Positions 8,663 through 17,437 of a DNA stretch of 60,146 nt are shown piece by piece. The stretch covers positions 21,861 through 82,006 of the forward strand of contig JAPYUM010000007.1 in the NCBI GenBank assembly GCA_029940535.1, in the 5' to 3' direction. Below the pieces are notes generated by a model, which saw only the letters and a list, made by a program, of their open reading frames with translations, ran no database searches and was not told the DNA's origin. Source of the stretch: Vicinamibacterales bacterium. GTDB lineage: Bacteria > Acidobacteriota > Vicinamibacteria > Vicinamibacterales > UBA8438. Numbering within the stretch: the stretch's first letter is position 1; each line of letters begins with the position of its first letter. The translations under genes were made by a program, and so were the position numbers.

Positions 8663-9582
8663 GCGTCCCTGTGGTTGCCGCTGATCGGGTGTCCAAGTGG
8701 TACGGGCAGGTGATTGGCCTCAACGACATCACCGTCGACGTGAGGCCTGGCGTGACCGGGCTGCTGGGGCCCAACGGGGCGGGGAAGTCGACGTTCCTCA
8801 AGCTGATCACCGGACAGCTCAAACCCAGCAAAGGCACGATACGCGTGCTGGGGGAGCCGATCTGGGGCAATCCTGGCTTGTACCGTCGCCTCGGCTTCTG
8901 TCCAGAGCAGGATTCGTTCTACGAGCGGATGACCGGGCTGCAATGGGTCACGGCCTTGGTCCGGCTGAATGGTCTGTCAGACACAGCCGCCACCGAGGCG
9001 GCTCGCCAAGCGCTGGACACGGTTGGTTTGCTCGACGCTGCCGACAAGAAGATCGGCGCCTACAGCAAGGGGATGCGGCAGCGGGTGAAGCTGGCGCAGG
9101 CGGTCGTGCACGACCCCGACGTGCTCGTGCTCGACGAGCCGCTGGCCGGTATGGATCCGATCGCGCGGCGCAAGGTGATCCGGCTCATCAAGGGCTGGGG
9201 GCGTGAGGGCAAGAGCGTGCTGGTGTCGAGTCACATCCTGCACGAGATCGAGTCGATGACGTCTACCATCCTCTTGATCAATAACGGCCGCATCCTGGCC
9301 GAAGGGAACATTCATCAGATTCGTGACTTGATCGACGAACACCCGCATACCGTGAAAATTCGAGCCGACGACCCCCGACGCCTGGCCCACGCGTTCATCG
9401 AACACGACGGCGTGCGGAGTCTGACGTTTGAGGAGGGTGCGGTCGTGGTCGAGACTGGGAAACCGGATGCCTTCTACGGGCAGCTCACTCAGATCGCGGC
9501 GAGCGGCGAACTTGGTGAGGTGCATGAGGTCAGCTCGCCCGATGACGACCTGCAGGCGGTGTTCGAGTATCTGGTGAAGTAG
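8659..9582 (+). CDS. ABC transporter ATP-binding protein (second)
   Basis: Second ATPase of the operon, 307 aa. The frame stays open far upstream (to 7717) through the permease gene, but the real start is GTG at 8659, which overlaps the permease TGA and precedes S-V-P-V-V-A-A-D-R-V-S-K-W-Y-G. Motifs: Walker A G-P-N-G-A-G-K-S-T, signature Y-S-K-G-M-R-Q-R-V-K-L, Walker B V-L-V-L-D-E-P, S-S-H-I-L-H-E-I-E. It is clearly a paralogue of the first ATPase. The C-terminal domain ends in D-D-L-Q-A-V-F-E-Y-L. Confidence 0.9.
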   Translation: MSVPVVAADRVSKWYGQVIGLNDITVDVRPGVTGLLGPNGAGKSTFLKLITGQLKPSKGTIRVLGEPIWGNPGLYRRLGFCPEQDSFYERMTGLQWVTALVRLNGLSDTAATEAARQALDTVGLLDAADKKIGAYSKGMRQRVKLAQAVVHDPDVLVLDEPLAGMDPIARRKVIRLIKGWGREGKSVLVSSHILHEIESMTSTILLINNGRILAEGNIHQIRDLIDEHPHTVKIRADDPRRLAHAFIEHDGVRSLTFEEGAVVVETGKPDAFYGQLTQIAASGELGEVHEVSSPDDDLQAVFEYLVK

Positions 9583-9605
9583 CGCCATCCGGAGACAGGC
9601 GATAG

Positions 9606-10499
9606 ATGTCCACCCCGACCAGGTCTTCGGTTCCTGCGGCGACCAGCGAATCCGCCGTCGCGCCGGCGTTCTTGTCGTCAGCGTGGCGGATCTACGATCT
9701 GTCGCTCGGTCAGATGCTCTGGTCGCGGCGGACCGTGTTCATGGCGTTCGTGGTCGGCGGCCCGGTCGTCGTCGCCGTGATTCTGCGCTTGCTCGTAACC
9801 ATGGATCTCGTGTCGGGCCGGGGGATGGTCGATGGCCGGCCAATCATCGTGGACGGGCCGATCATCTTCGGGTTGATGATCTGGGGCTTCTACTTGCGGC
9901 TCTCGGTGCCGTTGCTCGGAGTGTTCTACGGTACGGCCCTGATGGCCGACGAAGTCGAAGACAAGACGATCACCTATCTGTTCACCCGTCCGGTGTCGCG
10001 GGGGGCGGTATTGTTTGGCAAGTATCTCGCGTATCTGGCGAGCACCGGCCTGGTCGTGCTGCCGTCGGTGATGCTGGTGTTCTTTCTCGTCGTGCCCCTG
10101 CTCGGTGGCGACATCGGCTCGAACTTTCCCAGCCTGGTGACGGACCTGGCGCTCCTGACCGTCGGGCTGGCGGTGTATGGCGCGCTGTTTGCGTTGATCG
10201 GGGCGTGGTTCAAACGGCCCTTGCTGACCGGGTTGGTGTTCATCTTCGGTTGGGAGCCGATTGTGGTCGTCGTGCCCGGCTACATGAAGCGGTTGACAGT
10301 GTCCTATTACCTGCAAGGGCTAGTGCCGCACGCGATGCCGCAAGAGGGTCTCGTGTCGACGATTCTCAGCATTCTGCAGGCGAACGAGGTATTGCCGTCT
10401 GCCGCGGTCAGCGTCATCGGCCTCGGTCTCATTCTGGTTGTCGGCTTGGGACTGGCGACCTGGCTCGTTGAACGTCGGGAATACGTACTCGAGCAGTGA
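9606..10499 (+). CDS. ABC-2 type transporter permease (second)
   Basis: Inner-membrane permease of 297 aa with about six membrane segments and the ABC-2 loop A-D-E-V-E-D-K-T-I-T-Y-L-F-T-R-P-V-S-R. It follows the second ATPase by 23 bases and closes a four-gene operon of two ATPases and two permeases, which could form two separate exporters or one mixed complex. Substrate is not deducible; similar loci are often called multidrug, sodium or copper (Nos) export on weak grounds. Confidence 0.88.
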   Translation: MSTPTRSSVPAATSESAVAPAFLSSAWRIYDLSLGQMLWSRRTVFMAFVVGGPVVVAVILRLLVTMDLVSGRGMVDGRPIIVDGPIIFGLMIWGFYLRLSVPLLGVFYGTALMADEVEDKTITYLFTRPVSRGAVLFGKYLAYLASTGLVVLPSVMLVFFLVVPLLGGDIGSNFPSLVTDLALLTVGLAVYGALFALIGAWFKRPLLTGLVFIFGWEPIVVVVPGYMKRLTVSYYLQGLVPHAMPQEGLVSTILSILQANEVLPSAAVSVIGLGLILVVGLGLATWLVERREYVLEQ

Positions 10500-10604
10500 T
10501 TCCGCCTTCGCCAAGGCTTGGCGGACGGGCCGTCCGCTTCCACGACTGGGCGCCACCCCACGCGAGCCTGCCCGCCGAAGCGTCCAGGCGCGAAGGCCGG
10601 AACT
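10500..10604. repeat. Intergenic palindromic repeat after ABC operon
   Basis: The spacer holds nested palindromes: CGCCAAG/CTTGGCG at 10509-10523 and GCGGACG/CGTCCGC at 10521-10537. The outer segments CCGCCTTCG and CGAAGGCCGG (near 10600) are partly complementary. I see no second full copy in the window. It may serve as the operon's terminator. Confidence 0.4.
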
Positions 10605-10682
10605 TTGTTGGCCGATAGTCGGTATACTCTGATAAGGCTCGTTGGACGCTCGGAGTACGGTCGACGGGCACCTGGAATCTGC

Positions 10683-11645
10683 ATGACACGTCAGACCCGT
10701 TTCTTCGTACTCGGGGCCAGCGGGCTCCTCGTACTGGGCCTGTGCACCGGCTTGTTCGCCTATATCAACCGCGAAGCGGCCCTCGCCGTGGCCGTCGACG
10801 GGCCGGTTGAGTTCCGCTACGTGCCCGCCGACGCCTCGGTGGTCGCCTACGCGAACATTCGCGAGGTCATGCTCTCAGAGGTGCGGGAGCGGATTCGGCA
10901 GATTGCTCCGGACGACATCGGACAGAACGAATTACAGACGCAGCTCGGGCTCGATATCGAGCACGATATCGACCACGTGCTCGCCTTTCTGTCCCCCGGC
11001 GTCGAGGGTCGGCCCGCCGGGCTCGTCTTGTTCCGAGGCCGGTTCGACACCACCCGTCTCGAGGGCGTCGCGCGTGCCGGTGGCGCGACCGTTGACACCT
11101 ACGAGGGAAAGCGGGTGGTGAGTGTCGACAGCGATGAGGCCGGCTCACTGGCGATGGTGTTCATGGAACCGGGACTGGTCGCGGTCGGCGACCTGTCGAC
11201 GGTGCAGCAAGCGATTGTGCGCGGGTCGACGACGTCTGACATCACGTCGAATCCGAACATGATGGGGTTGCTCGACTTGGTCGAGACGGGTAGCAACGCG
11301 TGGGCGGTCGGGCAGTTCGGCGATCTCAGTGCCCTCGGCTTCCTCCCAGATGAGGTGTCGGCACAGATGCCGGCGGTGGCGGCCTTCGCCGTCAGTGGTC
11401 GCGTCAACGGTGGGTTGAGCGGGTCGCTCTCCATCGAAGGACGTGACGAGGAAGCCGGTCAGAATCTGCGCGACGTCCTGCGGGGCTTCCTGGCGCTCGC
11501 CGCGATGCAGACGACCGATCGGCCCGAATTGCAGGCGATGGTCGACTCCTTGCAACTCAGCGGCGCCGGAGCGTTCGCAACCCTCTCGTTCTGGGTGCCT
11601 TCCGACGCGCTGGACCTGCTTCTCTCGTCATCCGACGAATCGTAG
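10683..11645 (+). CDS. Hypothetical exported or membrane-anchored protein
   Basis: ATG at 10683 is chosen over an in-frame upstream extension because it is followed at once by M-T-R-Q-T-R-F-F and a strong hydrophobic segment (L-G-A-S-G-L-L-V-L-G-L-C), a signal peptide or N-terminal anchor. The rest of the 320-aa product is soluble. It contains R-Y-V-P-A-D-A-S-V-V-A-Y-A-N-I-R-E-V-M, a pattern I associate with DUF3352-like secreted proteins in which a barrier to cellular constraints is unknown, and two repeated segments around G-L-V-L-F-R-G-R-F and A-M-V-F-M-E-P-G-L. Function is unknown; family assignment is tentative. Confidence 0.7.
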   Translation: MTRQTRFFVLGASGLLVLGLCTGLFAYINREAALAVAVDGPVEFRYVPADASVVAYANIREVMLSEVRERIRQIAPDDIGQNELQTQLGLDIEHDIDHVLAFLSPGVEGRPAGLVLFRGRFDTTRLEGVARAGGATVDTYEGKRVVSVDSDEAGSLAMVFMEPGLVAVGDLSTVQQAIVRGSTTSDITSNPNMMGLLDLVETGSNAWAVGQFGDLSALGFLPDEVSAQMPAVAAFAVSGRVNGGLSGSLSIEGRDEEAGQNLRDVLRGFLALAAMQTTDRPELQAMVDSLQLSGAGAFATLSFWVPSDALDLLLSSSDES

Positions 11646-11733
11646 ACACACACGATATCCGCGTCTGGGCGCGACCCCCGCGACGCCGGTCGCATGCGTC
11701 GCGCGTATCGCGTCATTGGCGCGTCCGGACGTG

Positions 11734-12090
11734 TCAGTCGCGTGTGGCGCGCAGATGATTGAGCAGCGCAGTGATGGCGTCGAGGACCCCGTCGGGCGGG
11801 TCGATGAACTCGATGGCGCTCCGGTAGGTCACCCGCCCGTCCCCGATCTGGCTCACGCGCGAGTCCACGACGCGCGCACTCGCGACGACGTTCGTGGGGC
11901 CGAGCGCCAACCGGAACTTGTGGGATGACTGGGGCAGGAGGGGAAAGGCCGTTTCGATCACCGCGCCGACGAGCGAGAGTTGTCTGAGGGTCATCGGCTG
12001 GTAGACCAATACCTCACCCTGCAGGTCGCCGGGCACCCGGACCCGCTCCGCGTCTCGATGCTCGTCGCTACCCGGCATGGAGCGCAACAT
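11734..12090 (-). CDS. PilZ domain protein (probable c-di-GMP binding)
   Basis: About 118 aa from ATG at 12090 (12078 is an alternative start). It has an N-terminal Arg-rich segment R-D-A-E-R-V-R-V in the place of the PilZ RxxxR, then Q-L-S-L-V-G-A-V-I-E in the place of D/NxSxxG, followed by beta-rich sequence ending in A-I-E-F-I-D-P-P-D-G. The pattern fits PilZ but both motifs are imperfect, so c-di-GMP binding is uncertain. It stands alone between two plus-strand genes. Confidence 0.65.
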   Translation of the reverse strand: MLRSMPGSDEHRDAERVRVPGDLQGEVLVYQPMTLRQLSLVGAVIETAFPLLPQSSHKFRLALGPTNVVASARVVDSRVSQIGDGRVTYRSAIEFIDPPDGVLDAITALLNHLRATRD

Positions 12091-12147
12091 ACCACACCAG
12101 GGCACCACCGCCCGTGCCGCCACCGATGTCACAACGGGGCAGTTTGC

Positions 12148-12153
12148 TATGAT
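12148..12153 (+). promoter_or_regulatory. Possible -10 element (TATGAT) for hbd operon
   Basis: TATGAT lies 82 bases before the ATG of the hydroxyacyl-CoA dehydrogenase gene, in the spacer from the divergent PilZ gene. No clear -35 box. Confidence 0.3.
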
Positions 12154-12235
12154 CACAGGTCACCGTCACGGTGGCACGCGCCGCCTCATGGATATGGACG
12201 GCGTGGCCGCGACGCCGTGACGCGACGAAAGGAAG

Positions 12236-13099
12236 ATGATGGCGGACGAGGCGGGAGTACGGGGAGTCGGCGTGCTGGGCTGCGGGCTGATGGGCTCGGG
12301 CATCGCCCAGGTGTGTGCCCAAGCGGGTTATCGCACCGTTGTACGGGAAGTCGACCAGGCTGCGGTTGACGCGGGATTGGGTCGTATCGCCCGGTTTCTC
12401 GACAACGGCGTCACGCGCAACAAACTGACAGCCGAAGCCCGAGACGCCACCATGGGACGTCTGAGTGGGACCACCTCGGTGGACGCGCTGGCTGAGTGCG
12501 ACTTGATCATCGAGGCGATTGTCGAGAATGTGGACGCCAAGCGGGCGGTGTTTTCCGAGGTTGAGGCAGTCGTCGGTTCCGACGCGGTGTTCTGCTCGAA
12601 TACGTCCTCCGTTTGCATTACAGAGCTGGCGGCGGCGACCCGCCGGCCGGACAAGTTCGCCGGGATGCACTTCTTCAGCCCGGTGCCGATCATGAACCTG
12701 GTCGAGGTGATCAGGGGGTTATCCACGACCGACGAGACCTACCAGCGGGTCTTCGACTTTGCGGGCTCGCTCGGCAAGCAACCGGTGACCGCCCCGGACC
12801 GTCCGGGGTTCATCGTCAACCGCCTGCTCATTCCGTATCTGCTCAGTGCGGTCCGCGCCTTTGAAAGCGGCTGCGGTACGGTGGAGGATGTGGATACCGC
12901 GATGACCCTGGGGTGTGGTCACCCGATGGGGCCCTTTACCCTGCTCGACTTTATCGGGCTCGACACCACGTACTACATCGCGAACATCATGTATGAGGAG
13001 TTCCGAGATCCCGTCTACGCCCCGCCACCACTCCTGAAGCGGATGGTGTTGGCGGGACAGCTGGGACGCAAGAGCGGTCATGGCTTCTACAAGTACTGA
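12236..13099 (+). CDS. hbd: 3-hydroxybutyryl-CoA dehydrogenase
   Basis: NAD(P)-dependent interconversion of 3-hydroxyacyl-CoA and acetoacetyl-CoA, in fatty-acid oxidation, butyrate or PHB-related metabolism; cytosolic. The 287-aa product has the N-terminal Rossmann motif [13 protein letters not shown] (about 12-24), S-N-T-S-S (about 120), catalytic His in G-M-H-F-F-S-P-V-P, and the C-terminal domain with R-P-G-F-I-V-N-R and G-C-G-H-P-M-G-P. Length matches standalone Hbd. A purine-rich GAAAGGAAG site precedes the ATG. Its 3' end overlaps folE by 20 bases. Confidence 0.93.
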   Translation: MMADEAGVRGVGVLGCGLMGSGIAQVCAQAGYRTVVREVDQAAVDAGLGRIARFLDNGVTRNKLTAEARDATMGRLSGTTSVDALAECDLIIEAIVENVDAKRAVFSEVEAVVGSDAVFCSNTSSVCITELAAATRRPDKFAGMHFFSPVPIMNLVEVIRGLSTTDETYQRVFDFAGSLGKQPVTAPDRPGFIVNRLLIPYLLSAVRAFESGCGTVEDVDTAMTLGCGHPMGPFTLLDFIGLDTTYYIANIMYEEFRDPVYAPPPLLKRMVLAGQLGRKSGHGFYKY

Positions 13100-13775
13100 G
13101 GAGGGTCTTCCAATCGTCGGCGACGCCGCGTATCGCGACGACCGCGACCACCCGGTGGGCGCGGGGCGGATCGAGTCGGCTGTACGGTCGATGCTGGTGG
13201 AACTCGGTGAGGACCCCACGCGCGAGGGTCTCGCCAGCACACCTGAACGTGTGGCCAAGGCCTTTCGCTTTCTGACCAGTGGCTACGAGAGGGACATCGA
13301 CGCCGTCATCAACAACGCGTTGTTCACGGTCGACTACAGCGAGATGGTCATCGTCAAGGACATCGACTTTTACAGTCTGTGCGAGCATCATCTGCTACCG
13401 TTCTTTGGCCGGTGTCACGTGGCCTACCTGCCGCGCGACAAGGTCATCGGGTTGAGCAAGCTCCCGCGGATCGTCGAGGTCTTCAGCCGACGACTCCAGG
13501 TGCAGGAGCGGCTCACGAACCAGATCGCCGAGACCATCGTCGACAAGTTGAATCCGCTGGGGGTGGCGGTGGTGGTTGAAGCGTCGCATTTGTGCATGCG
13601 GATGCGGGGCGTCCAGAAGCAGAACTCGACCGCAATGACCAGCGCCATGCGCGGGGTCTTTCGGTCCGACGCGCGCACGCGAATGGAGTTTTTGGACCTG
13701 TTGCGTCCCGGCAGCAGCGGCGCCGGGGTGTTGCGAGGTGGCGCGGAGCTCGAGAACGATGACGACTTGGTGTAG
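13080..13775 (+). CDS. folE: GTP cyclohydrolase I
   Basis: Converts GTP to 7,8-dihydroneopterin triphosphate, first step of folate/pterin synthesis. The 231-aa product has an extra N-terminal 25 residues, then R-E-G-L-x-x-T-P-x-R-V-A, zinc ligands in [10 protein letters not shown] and S-H-L-C-M-R-M-R-G, and [10 protein letters not shown]. All zinc ligands (C-H...C) are present, so this is the classic FolE-IA type. The start lies inside hbd (20-base overlap), and the 3' end overlaps the next gene by 17 bases. Confidence 0.95.
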   Translation: MASTSTEEGLPIVGDAAYRDDRDHPVGAGRIESAVRSMLVELGEDPTREGLASTPERVAKAFRFLTSGYERDIDAVINNALFTVDYSEMVIVKDIDFYSLCEHHLLPFFGRCHVAYLPRDKVIGLSKLPRIVEVFSRRLQVQERLTNQIAETIVDKLNPLGVAVVVEASHLCMRMRGVQKQNSTAMTSAMRGVFRSDARTRMEFLDLLRPGSSGAGVLRGGAELENDDDLV

Positions 13776-14364
13776 GTTGCGCGTGGTGACCGCCGGCCTG
13801 ATGCTCGGGGTGGCGACCGTGTCGTCAGCGCAATCGCAGCGGATCGAACCGGCGGAAGTGCGCTGTCCCTCGGTGCTGGGTGTCGGGGTCGACACGGGCC
13901 GCACCTACTGCGACGTGCTGATCGGCACGGAAGTGGCCGACGGCATCATCGTGGTGATCCCTGCGCATCGCGGTCCGGCGGTGGTGACGTTCAATCTGCA
14001 TGGTCGCCACACCTATTCCGAGGACGAAGTGTCCAGGGGGCGTGGCTATGCCCGTTATCTCGCCAGCACGGCGGTGGCGACCACCGAGGTGGTGCTGACG
14101 CGTCCGCTGGTGCTCGCCGAGTTCCGCTCTGAGGCCGATCTCGTTGACCGCGTGGGCGGCGGGGCCGGGCCAGGCGGGGTGAAGGCGGTCGCCCCCGTGG
14201 CCGGTGAGGGTATCCGGGTCACCGTGCCTGACGATGTCACCCAGATCAGCATCGTCGGCATCGAGTTGGATGTGTTGCGACTGGACGGTTCCGAGACGTT
14301 TACCTCGCCGGGCCGGCCGATTGCCGTGATCAGTGACGTGCAGGTGGAGTATCGAGCCCGATGA
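13759..14364 (+). CDS. Hypothetical secreted protein
   Basis: ATG at 13759 lies inside the 3' end of folE. About 201 aa: a signal peptide ([21 protein letters not shown] style) with a probable cleavage after S-S-A, then a soluble beta-rich domain with two Cys (E-V-R-C-P-S, T-Y-C-D-V) that could form a disulfide. I do not recognise the family. Its TGA overlaps the ATG of the ypdA-like gene (ATGA). Confidence 0.7.
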   Translation: MTTWCRLRVVTAGLMLGVATVSSAQSQRIEPAEVRCPSVLGVGVDTGRTYCDVLIGTEVADGIIVVIPAHRGPAVVTFNLHGRHTYSEDEVSRGRGYARYLASTAVATTEVVLTRPLVLAEFRSEADLVDRVGGGAGPGGVKAVAPVAGEGIRVTVPDDVTQISIVGIELDVLRLDGSETFTSPGRPIAVISDVQVEYRAR

Positions 14365-15461
14365 ATGAGGGGAGTGGCACCGCACCGGTGCGGGACGTGA
14401 TTGTGGTCGGGGCGGGTCCCGCCGGTCTGGCGAGTGCGATCGCCGCCAAGCAGGCTGGACTCGATTGCGAGGTGATCGAACGCCGGGTGGTGGTCAATTC
14501 GATCTTGCACTTCCCGACGAACATGGCGTTCTTCACCACCCCGGAGCGGTTGGAGATCGGGGGGCTCCCGTTCGTCACGCCATACCAGAAGCCGACACGG
14601 GACGAGGCCCTTCGATACTACCGGCGCGCCGTCGACACCTACGACCTGACGGTCGATCTCGGACATGACGTCGAGGCGATTCAAACCGTGCAGGACGAGG
14701 GTGGGCGCCCGTGCCTGGCCGTCGACACGCGGCATCCGCACACTGGGGCGCGTCGGCGGGTGTCGAAGACGGTGGTGGTGGCGGTCGGTGCCTACGAGTG
14801 TCCCAACATGCTCGGAGTGCGGGGTGAGGACCTCGCGCACGTGTCGCACTACTACACGGAAGCGCATCCGTACTATCGGAAGCGGGTCGTCATCGTCGGG
14901 GGGAAGAACTCGGCGGCGGAGGCCGCGTTGGAGCTCTACCGGGCGGGGTGCCACGTCACGCTGGTGCACCGCCATGCTGAACTGGGGAGCGGGATCAAGT
15001 ACTGGGTACGTCCGGATATCGAGAACCGCATCAAGGAAGGTTCCGTCGAGGCCCTCTTCGAGACACGCGTGGCGGAGATTCACGAGACGGACGTCGTGGT
15101 CGAGGATGCCGCGGGCCGGCGGACGCTCCCGGCTGATGCGGTGTTCCTGCTGACCGGCTATCACCCGGATACGACGATGCTCCGGCGTTTCGGTATCGAG
15201 GTTGATCCCACGACGATGGTGCCGGCGCACGACCCGGACACCTACGAAACCAATGTGCCCAACCTCTTCCTGGCCGGACAGGTGATTTCGGGTATCCACA
15301 GTGGTCTCATCTTTATCGAGAACGGGCGTTTCCACGGGGAAATGGTCGTGAAGGAGATCGCTCGGCGGCTCGCCGCGCGTCGTGAAACCCCGCGTCGCAC
15401 CGAGATGGGTGATTCGCCCGGCGGACAAGGCGCGAGGAGGGAGAATACGACAAGTATTTGA
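14361..15461 (+). CDS. ypdA: YpdA-like FAD/NAD(P)-dependent disulfide oxidoreductase
   Basis: Flavoprotein related to YpdA/Bdr, the putative bacillithiol-disulfide reductase. N-terminal FAD motif V-V-G-A-G-P-A-G-L-A-S-A, the family's H-F-P-T-N-M-A-F-F-T-T-P segment, second Rossmann motif V-V-I-V-G-G-K-N-S-A-A-E-A (about residue 175) and C-terminal N-L-F-L-A-G-Q-V. There is no CxxC redox pair, as expected for this family. 366 aa: the last 28 residues from about 339, rich in Arg and Gly, lie inside a palindromic repeat element and look non-native; the usual length is about 330. Bacillithiol synthesis genes are not in the window, so the thiol is not proven. Confidence 0.85.
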   Translation: MNEGSGTAPVRDVIVVGAGPAGLASAIAAKQAGLDCEVIERRVVVNSILHFPTNMAFFTTPERLEIGGLPFVTPYQKPTRDEALRYYRRAVDTYDLTVDLGHDVEAIQTVQDEGGRPCLAVDTRHPHTGARRRVSKTVVVAVGAYECPNMLGVRGEDLAHVSHYYTEAHPYYRKRVVIVGGKNSAAEAALELYRAGCHVTLVHRHAELGSGIKYWVRPDIENRIKEGSVEALFETRVAEIHETDVVVEDAAGRRTLPADAVFLLTGYHPDTTMLRRFGIEVDPTTMVPAHDPDTYETNVPNLFLAGQVISGIHSGLIFIENGRFHGEMVVKEIARRLAARRETPRRTEMGDSPGGQGARRENTTSI

Positions 15462-15525
15462 CCGACGAGCAACGCCGTCAGCCGGGATGAAGCGCCCGTC
15501 GAATGCAGCGGGGTTTCACGACGCG
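15376..15525. repeat. Large palindromic element overlapping ypdA 3' end (family A, divergent copy)
   Basis: An 18-bp perfect inverted repeat (15376-15393 with 15508-15525; CGCGTCGTGAAACCCCGC and its complement) encloses about 115 bases. Read on the minus strand the core shares the segments GCGTTGCT, CGTCGGTC, CTCCCTCCTCGCGCC with the elements at 27418-27551 and 35553-35662. It lies between the convergent ypdA and Lon-N genes and could form a bidirectional terminator, yet it also supplies the last codons of ypdA. Confidence 0.65.
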
Positions 15526-15532
15526 CGGCTCC

Positions 15533-16159
15533 CTACTGCAGCCCGAGACCGCCCAGCGGTTGCGTCGTAAGCGCTCGCATCTCGAGCAGCTCGATCAACG
15601 CCAGCGACCGCTGTGCGATATCGTCCCGCTCCAACAGCGCCTGCTTTTCGACCGGGTCGAGGTCGAGATATTGCGCCAGGGTGTTGATCAGATCCGCGTC
15701 GTTCATGTCTCCTGGCACCATGGCCTCGCCACCCGTCATTTCGAGTCGGCCCCGGAGGAGGGCTTCGAGCTTGGACCGGGCCGCGCGTACGTCGTGACAG
15801 ATGGCGTCGGTGGCGATCTCCGCGAGCGGTTCGATGTGCGCCCGCCGATACACGCGGCCCTGTTCTTCCCAACCGACTCGGAATCGCTGCATTCCCCGCA
15901 GGATGATGTTGGAACGGCCATCGGGCAGTGTTTCGGCCTGGCTGATGAGACCGGCGCACCCGACCGGGTAGAAGTCTGGCGGCTCCGCGGGGCGCGGTTG
16001 CCGCTGTTTGACCAACACCATCCCGATGATCCGGTCGCCCTGCAGCGCGTCCGACAGCATCTGACGGTACCGCGGCTCGAAGATGTGAAGGGGAAGAAAG
16101 ACAGACGGGAACAACACCACGTTCGGGAGCGGGAAGATCGGGATGAGGGAGGGGAGCAT
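15533..16159 (-). CDS. Lon N-terminal (substrate-binding) domain protein
   Basis: 208-aa standalone Lon-N/PUA-like domain with no ATPase or protease part. Typical start I-P-I-F-P-L-P-N-V-V-L-F-P-S, then L-H-I-F-E-P-R-Y-R-Q-M and G-M-V-L-V-K-Q. Such proteins are widespread and their job is not settled. It is the last gene of a three-gene minus-strand operon; 12 bases separate it from the VWA gene. Confidence 0.9.
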   Translation of the reverse strand: MLPSLIPIFPLPNVVLFPSVFLPLHIFEPRYRQMLSDALQGDRIIGMVLVKQRQPRPAEPPDFYPVGCAGLISQAETLPDGRSNIILRGMQRFRVGWEEQGRVYRRAHIEPLAEIATDAICHDVRAARSKLEALLRGRLEMTGGEAMVPGDMNDADLINTLAQYLDLDPVEKQALLERDDIAQRSLALIELLEMRALTTQPLGGLGLQ

Positions 16160-16171
16160 TCCGCGCCTGGC

Positions 16172-17437
16172 TTAATGCACGGTTCTCGTCTTCTTGTTGA
16201 GATAGTCCGTCAGCACGTACTTGCCGAGCGTGCGTGGTGTCGTGAAGTAGGCCTTGCCGTGGCAGATCTGCGAGACACGTTTCACAAAACTCACGAGTTC
16301 GTAGTCCTGGGCCAACATGAACGTGTTGATCAAGATCCCCGCCTTGCGACAGTTGGCCACCTCGGCGAATGTCTCGGCGATGACCCACGGGTCGAGACCG
16401 AACGGGTTGCGGTAGATCTGCCCGTCGGGTTGCGTCAACGCGGACGGCTTACCGTCGGTGATCATCACGATCTGGCGCATGTCACGCTGCTGCCGCTCCA
16501 GAATCCGACGCGCCATCCGGAGACCCTCCCGCGTGTTGGTGTAGTGCGGTCCGACCCGCACGCGTGCGAGCTGTCGGAGCGGGATCTCTTCGGCGGAATC
16601 GTGGAATAGCACGACGCGCAAGGTGTCTCCAGGGTACTGATGCTTGATGAGGTTGGCGAGGGCAAGCGCCACTTGCTTGGCCGGGGTGAAGCGGTCCTCA
16701 CCGTAGAGGATCATGCTGTGGCTGCAGTCCAGCATGAGCACGGTCGCGCACGCGCTCTGATATTCGCCTTGGGCCACCATCAGGTCCGCATACTCCACGT
16801 CGATACCGGGGCCGGCGATGGCGTCCGGGCCCATCCGCCTGACCGCGTTCAAGATGGTCGCGCTCGCGTCCAGGTTGAGGGTGTCGCCGAACGCATATTG
16901 TTTGGGGGCACCGCTTGCCTCGACCCCGGTGGCGAGGTCGCGTGTGTCATGCCGGCCAAGGCTGCTGCGTCCGACGGAGCCGAGGAGGTCTCGAAGGGCC
17001 CGATAGCCGAGAAAATCGAGCCCCTTGTCGGTGACCTCGAAGCGCATCGGCGTCTGGGTTCCATCACCGGCTCCCTGCCCTGACCGCTCCGCGTTCGGGT
17101 CAGGGTGGCGTGTGATGTAGCCCTGCTGGGCCATCTGCTCGATGAGGCGCTGGACCAGTTGCTCGAGCTGTGACGCGCCGTCGGCATCGGCGGCGTCGCC
17201 CAGTAGCTGCGAGACGGCGTTGTCCGACAGGAGGTCTTCATTGAGGAGGGCGTCAAGCAGAGCGTCGTGTAGGGCCTGCTCCGGACGCTGGTCGGTCGCG
17301 TCCGTCGGGTCGTCGGCGACACCCGATGGATTCCCAAAGCCGCTCGCGAGCAGCAACCGCGACAGCTTGGACACCAGCTCCTCCAGGTCGATGTCCTCGA
17401 GGTCGTCGCCCGTGTATCGCGTGTACTTGTATTTCAT
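16172..17437 (-). CDS. VWA domain protein, partner of AAA+ ATPase
   Basis: 421-aa cytosolic protein. N-terminal half is acidic and helical (L-E-E-L-V-S-K-L-S-R, E-D-L-L-S-D-N). The C-terminal half from about residue 230 is a von Willebrand A domain with the MIDAS D-x-S-x-S (M-L-D-C-S-H-S-M) and I-T-D-G-K-P. ATG abuts the TGA of the upstream AAA+ gene with no spacing, so the two are coupled. This matches MoxR/magnesium-chelatase-type ATPase plus VWA pairs that act as chaperone or insertase complexes on protein targets. Confidence 0.88.
   Translation of the reverse strand: MKYKYTRYTGDDLEDIDLEELVSKLSRLLLASGFGNPSGVADDPTDATDQRPEQALHDALLDALLNEDLLSDNAVSQLLGDAADADGASQLEQLVQRLIEQMAQQGYITRHPDPNAERSGQGAGDGTQTPMRFEVTDKGLDFLGYRALRDLLGSVGRSSLGRHDTRDLATGVEASGAPKQYAFGDTLNLDASATILNAVRRMGPDAIAGPGIDVEYADLMVAQGEYQSACATVLMLDCSHSMILYGEDRFTPAKQVALALANLIKHQYPGDTLRVVLFHDSAEEIPLRQLARVRVGPHYTNTREGLRMARRILERQQRDMRQIVMITDGKPSALTQPDGQIYRNPFGLDPWVIAETFAEVANCRKAGILINTFMLAQDYELVSFVKRVSQICHGKAYFTTPRTLGKYVLTDYLNKKTRTVH

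Noticed and set aside
6885-10499. Naming the ABC operon as nitrous-oxide (Nos) or copper export
   Set aside because: Motifs are shared by many ABC-2 systems and no supporting neighbour is present.
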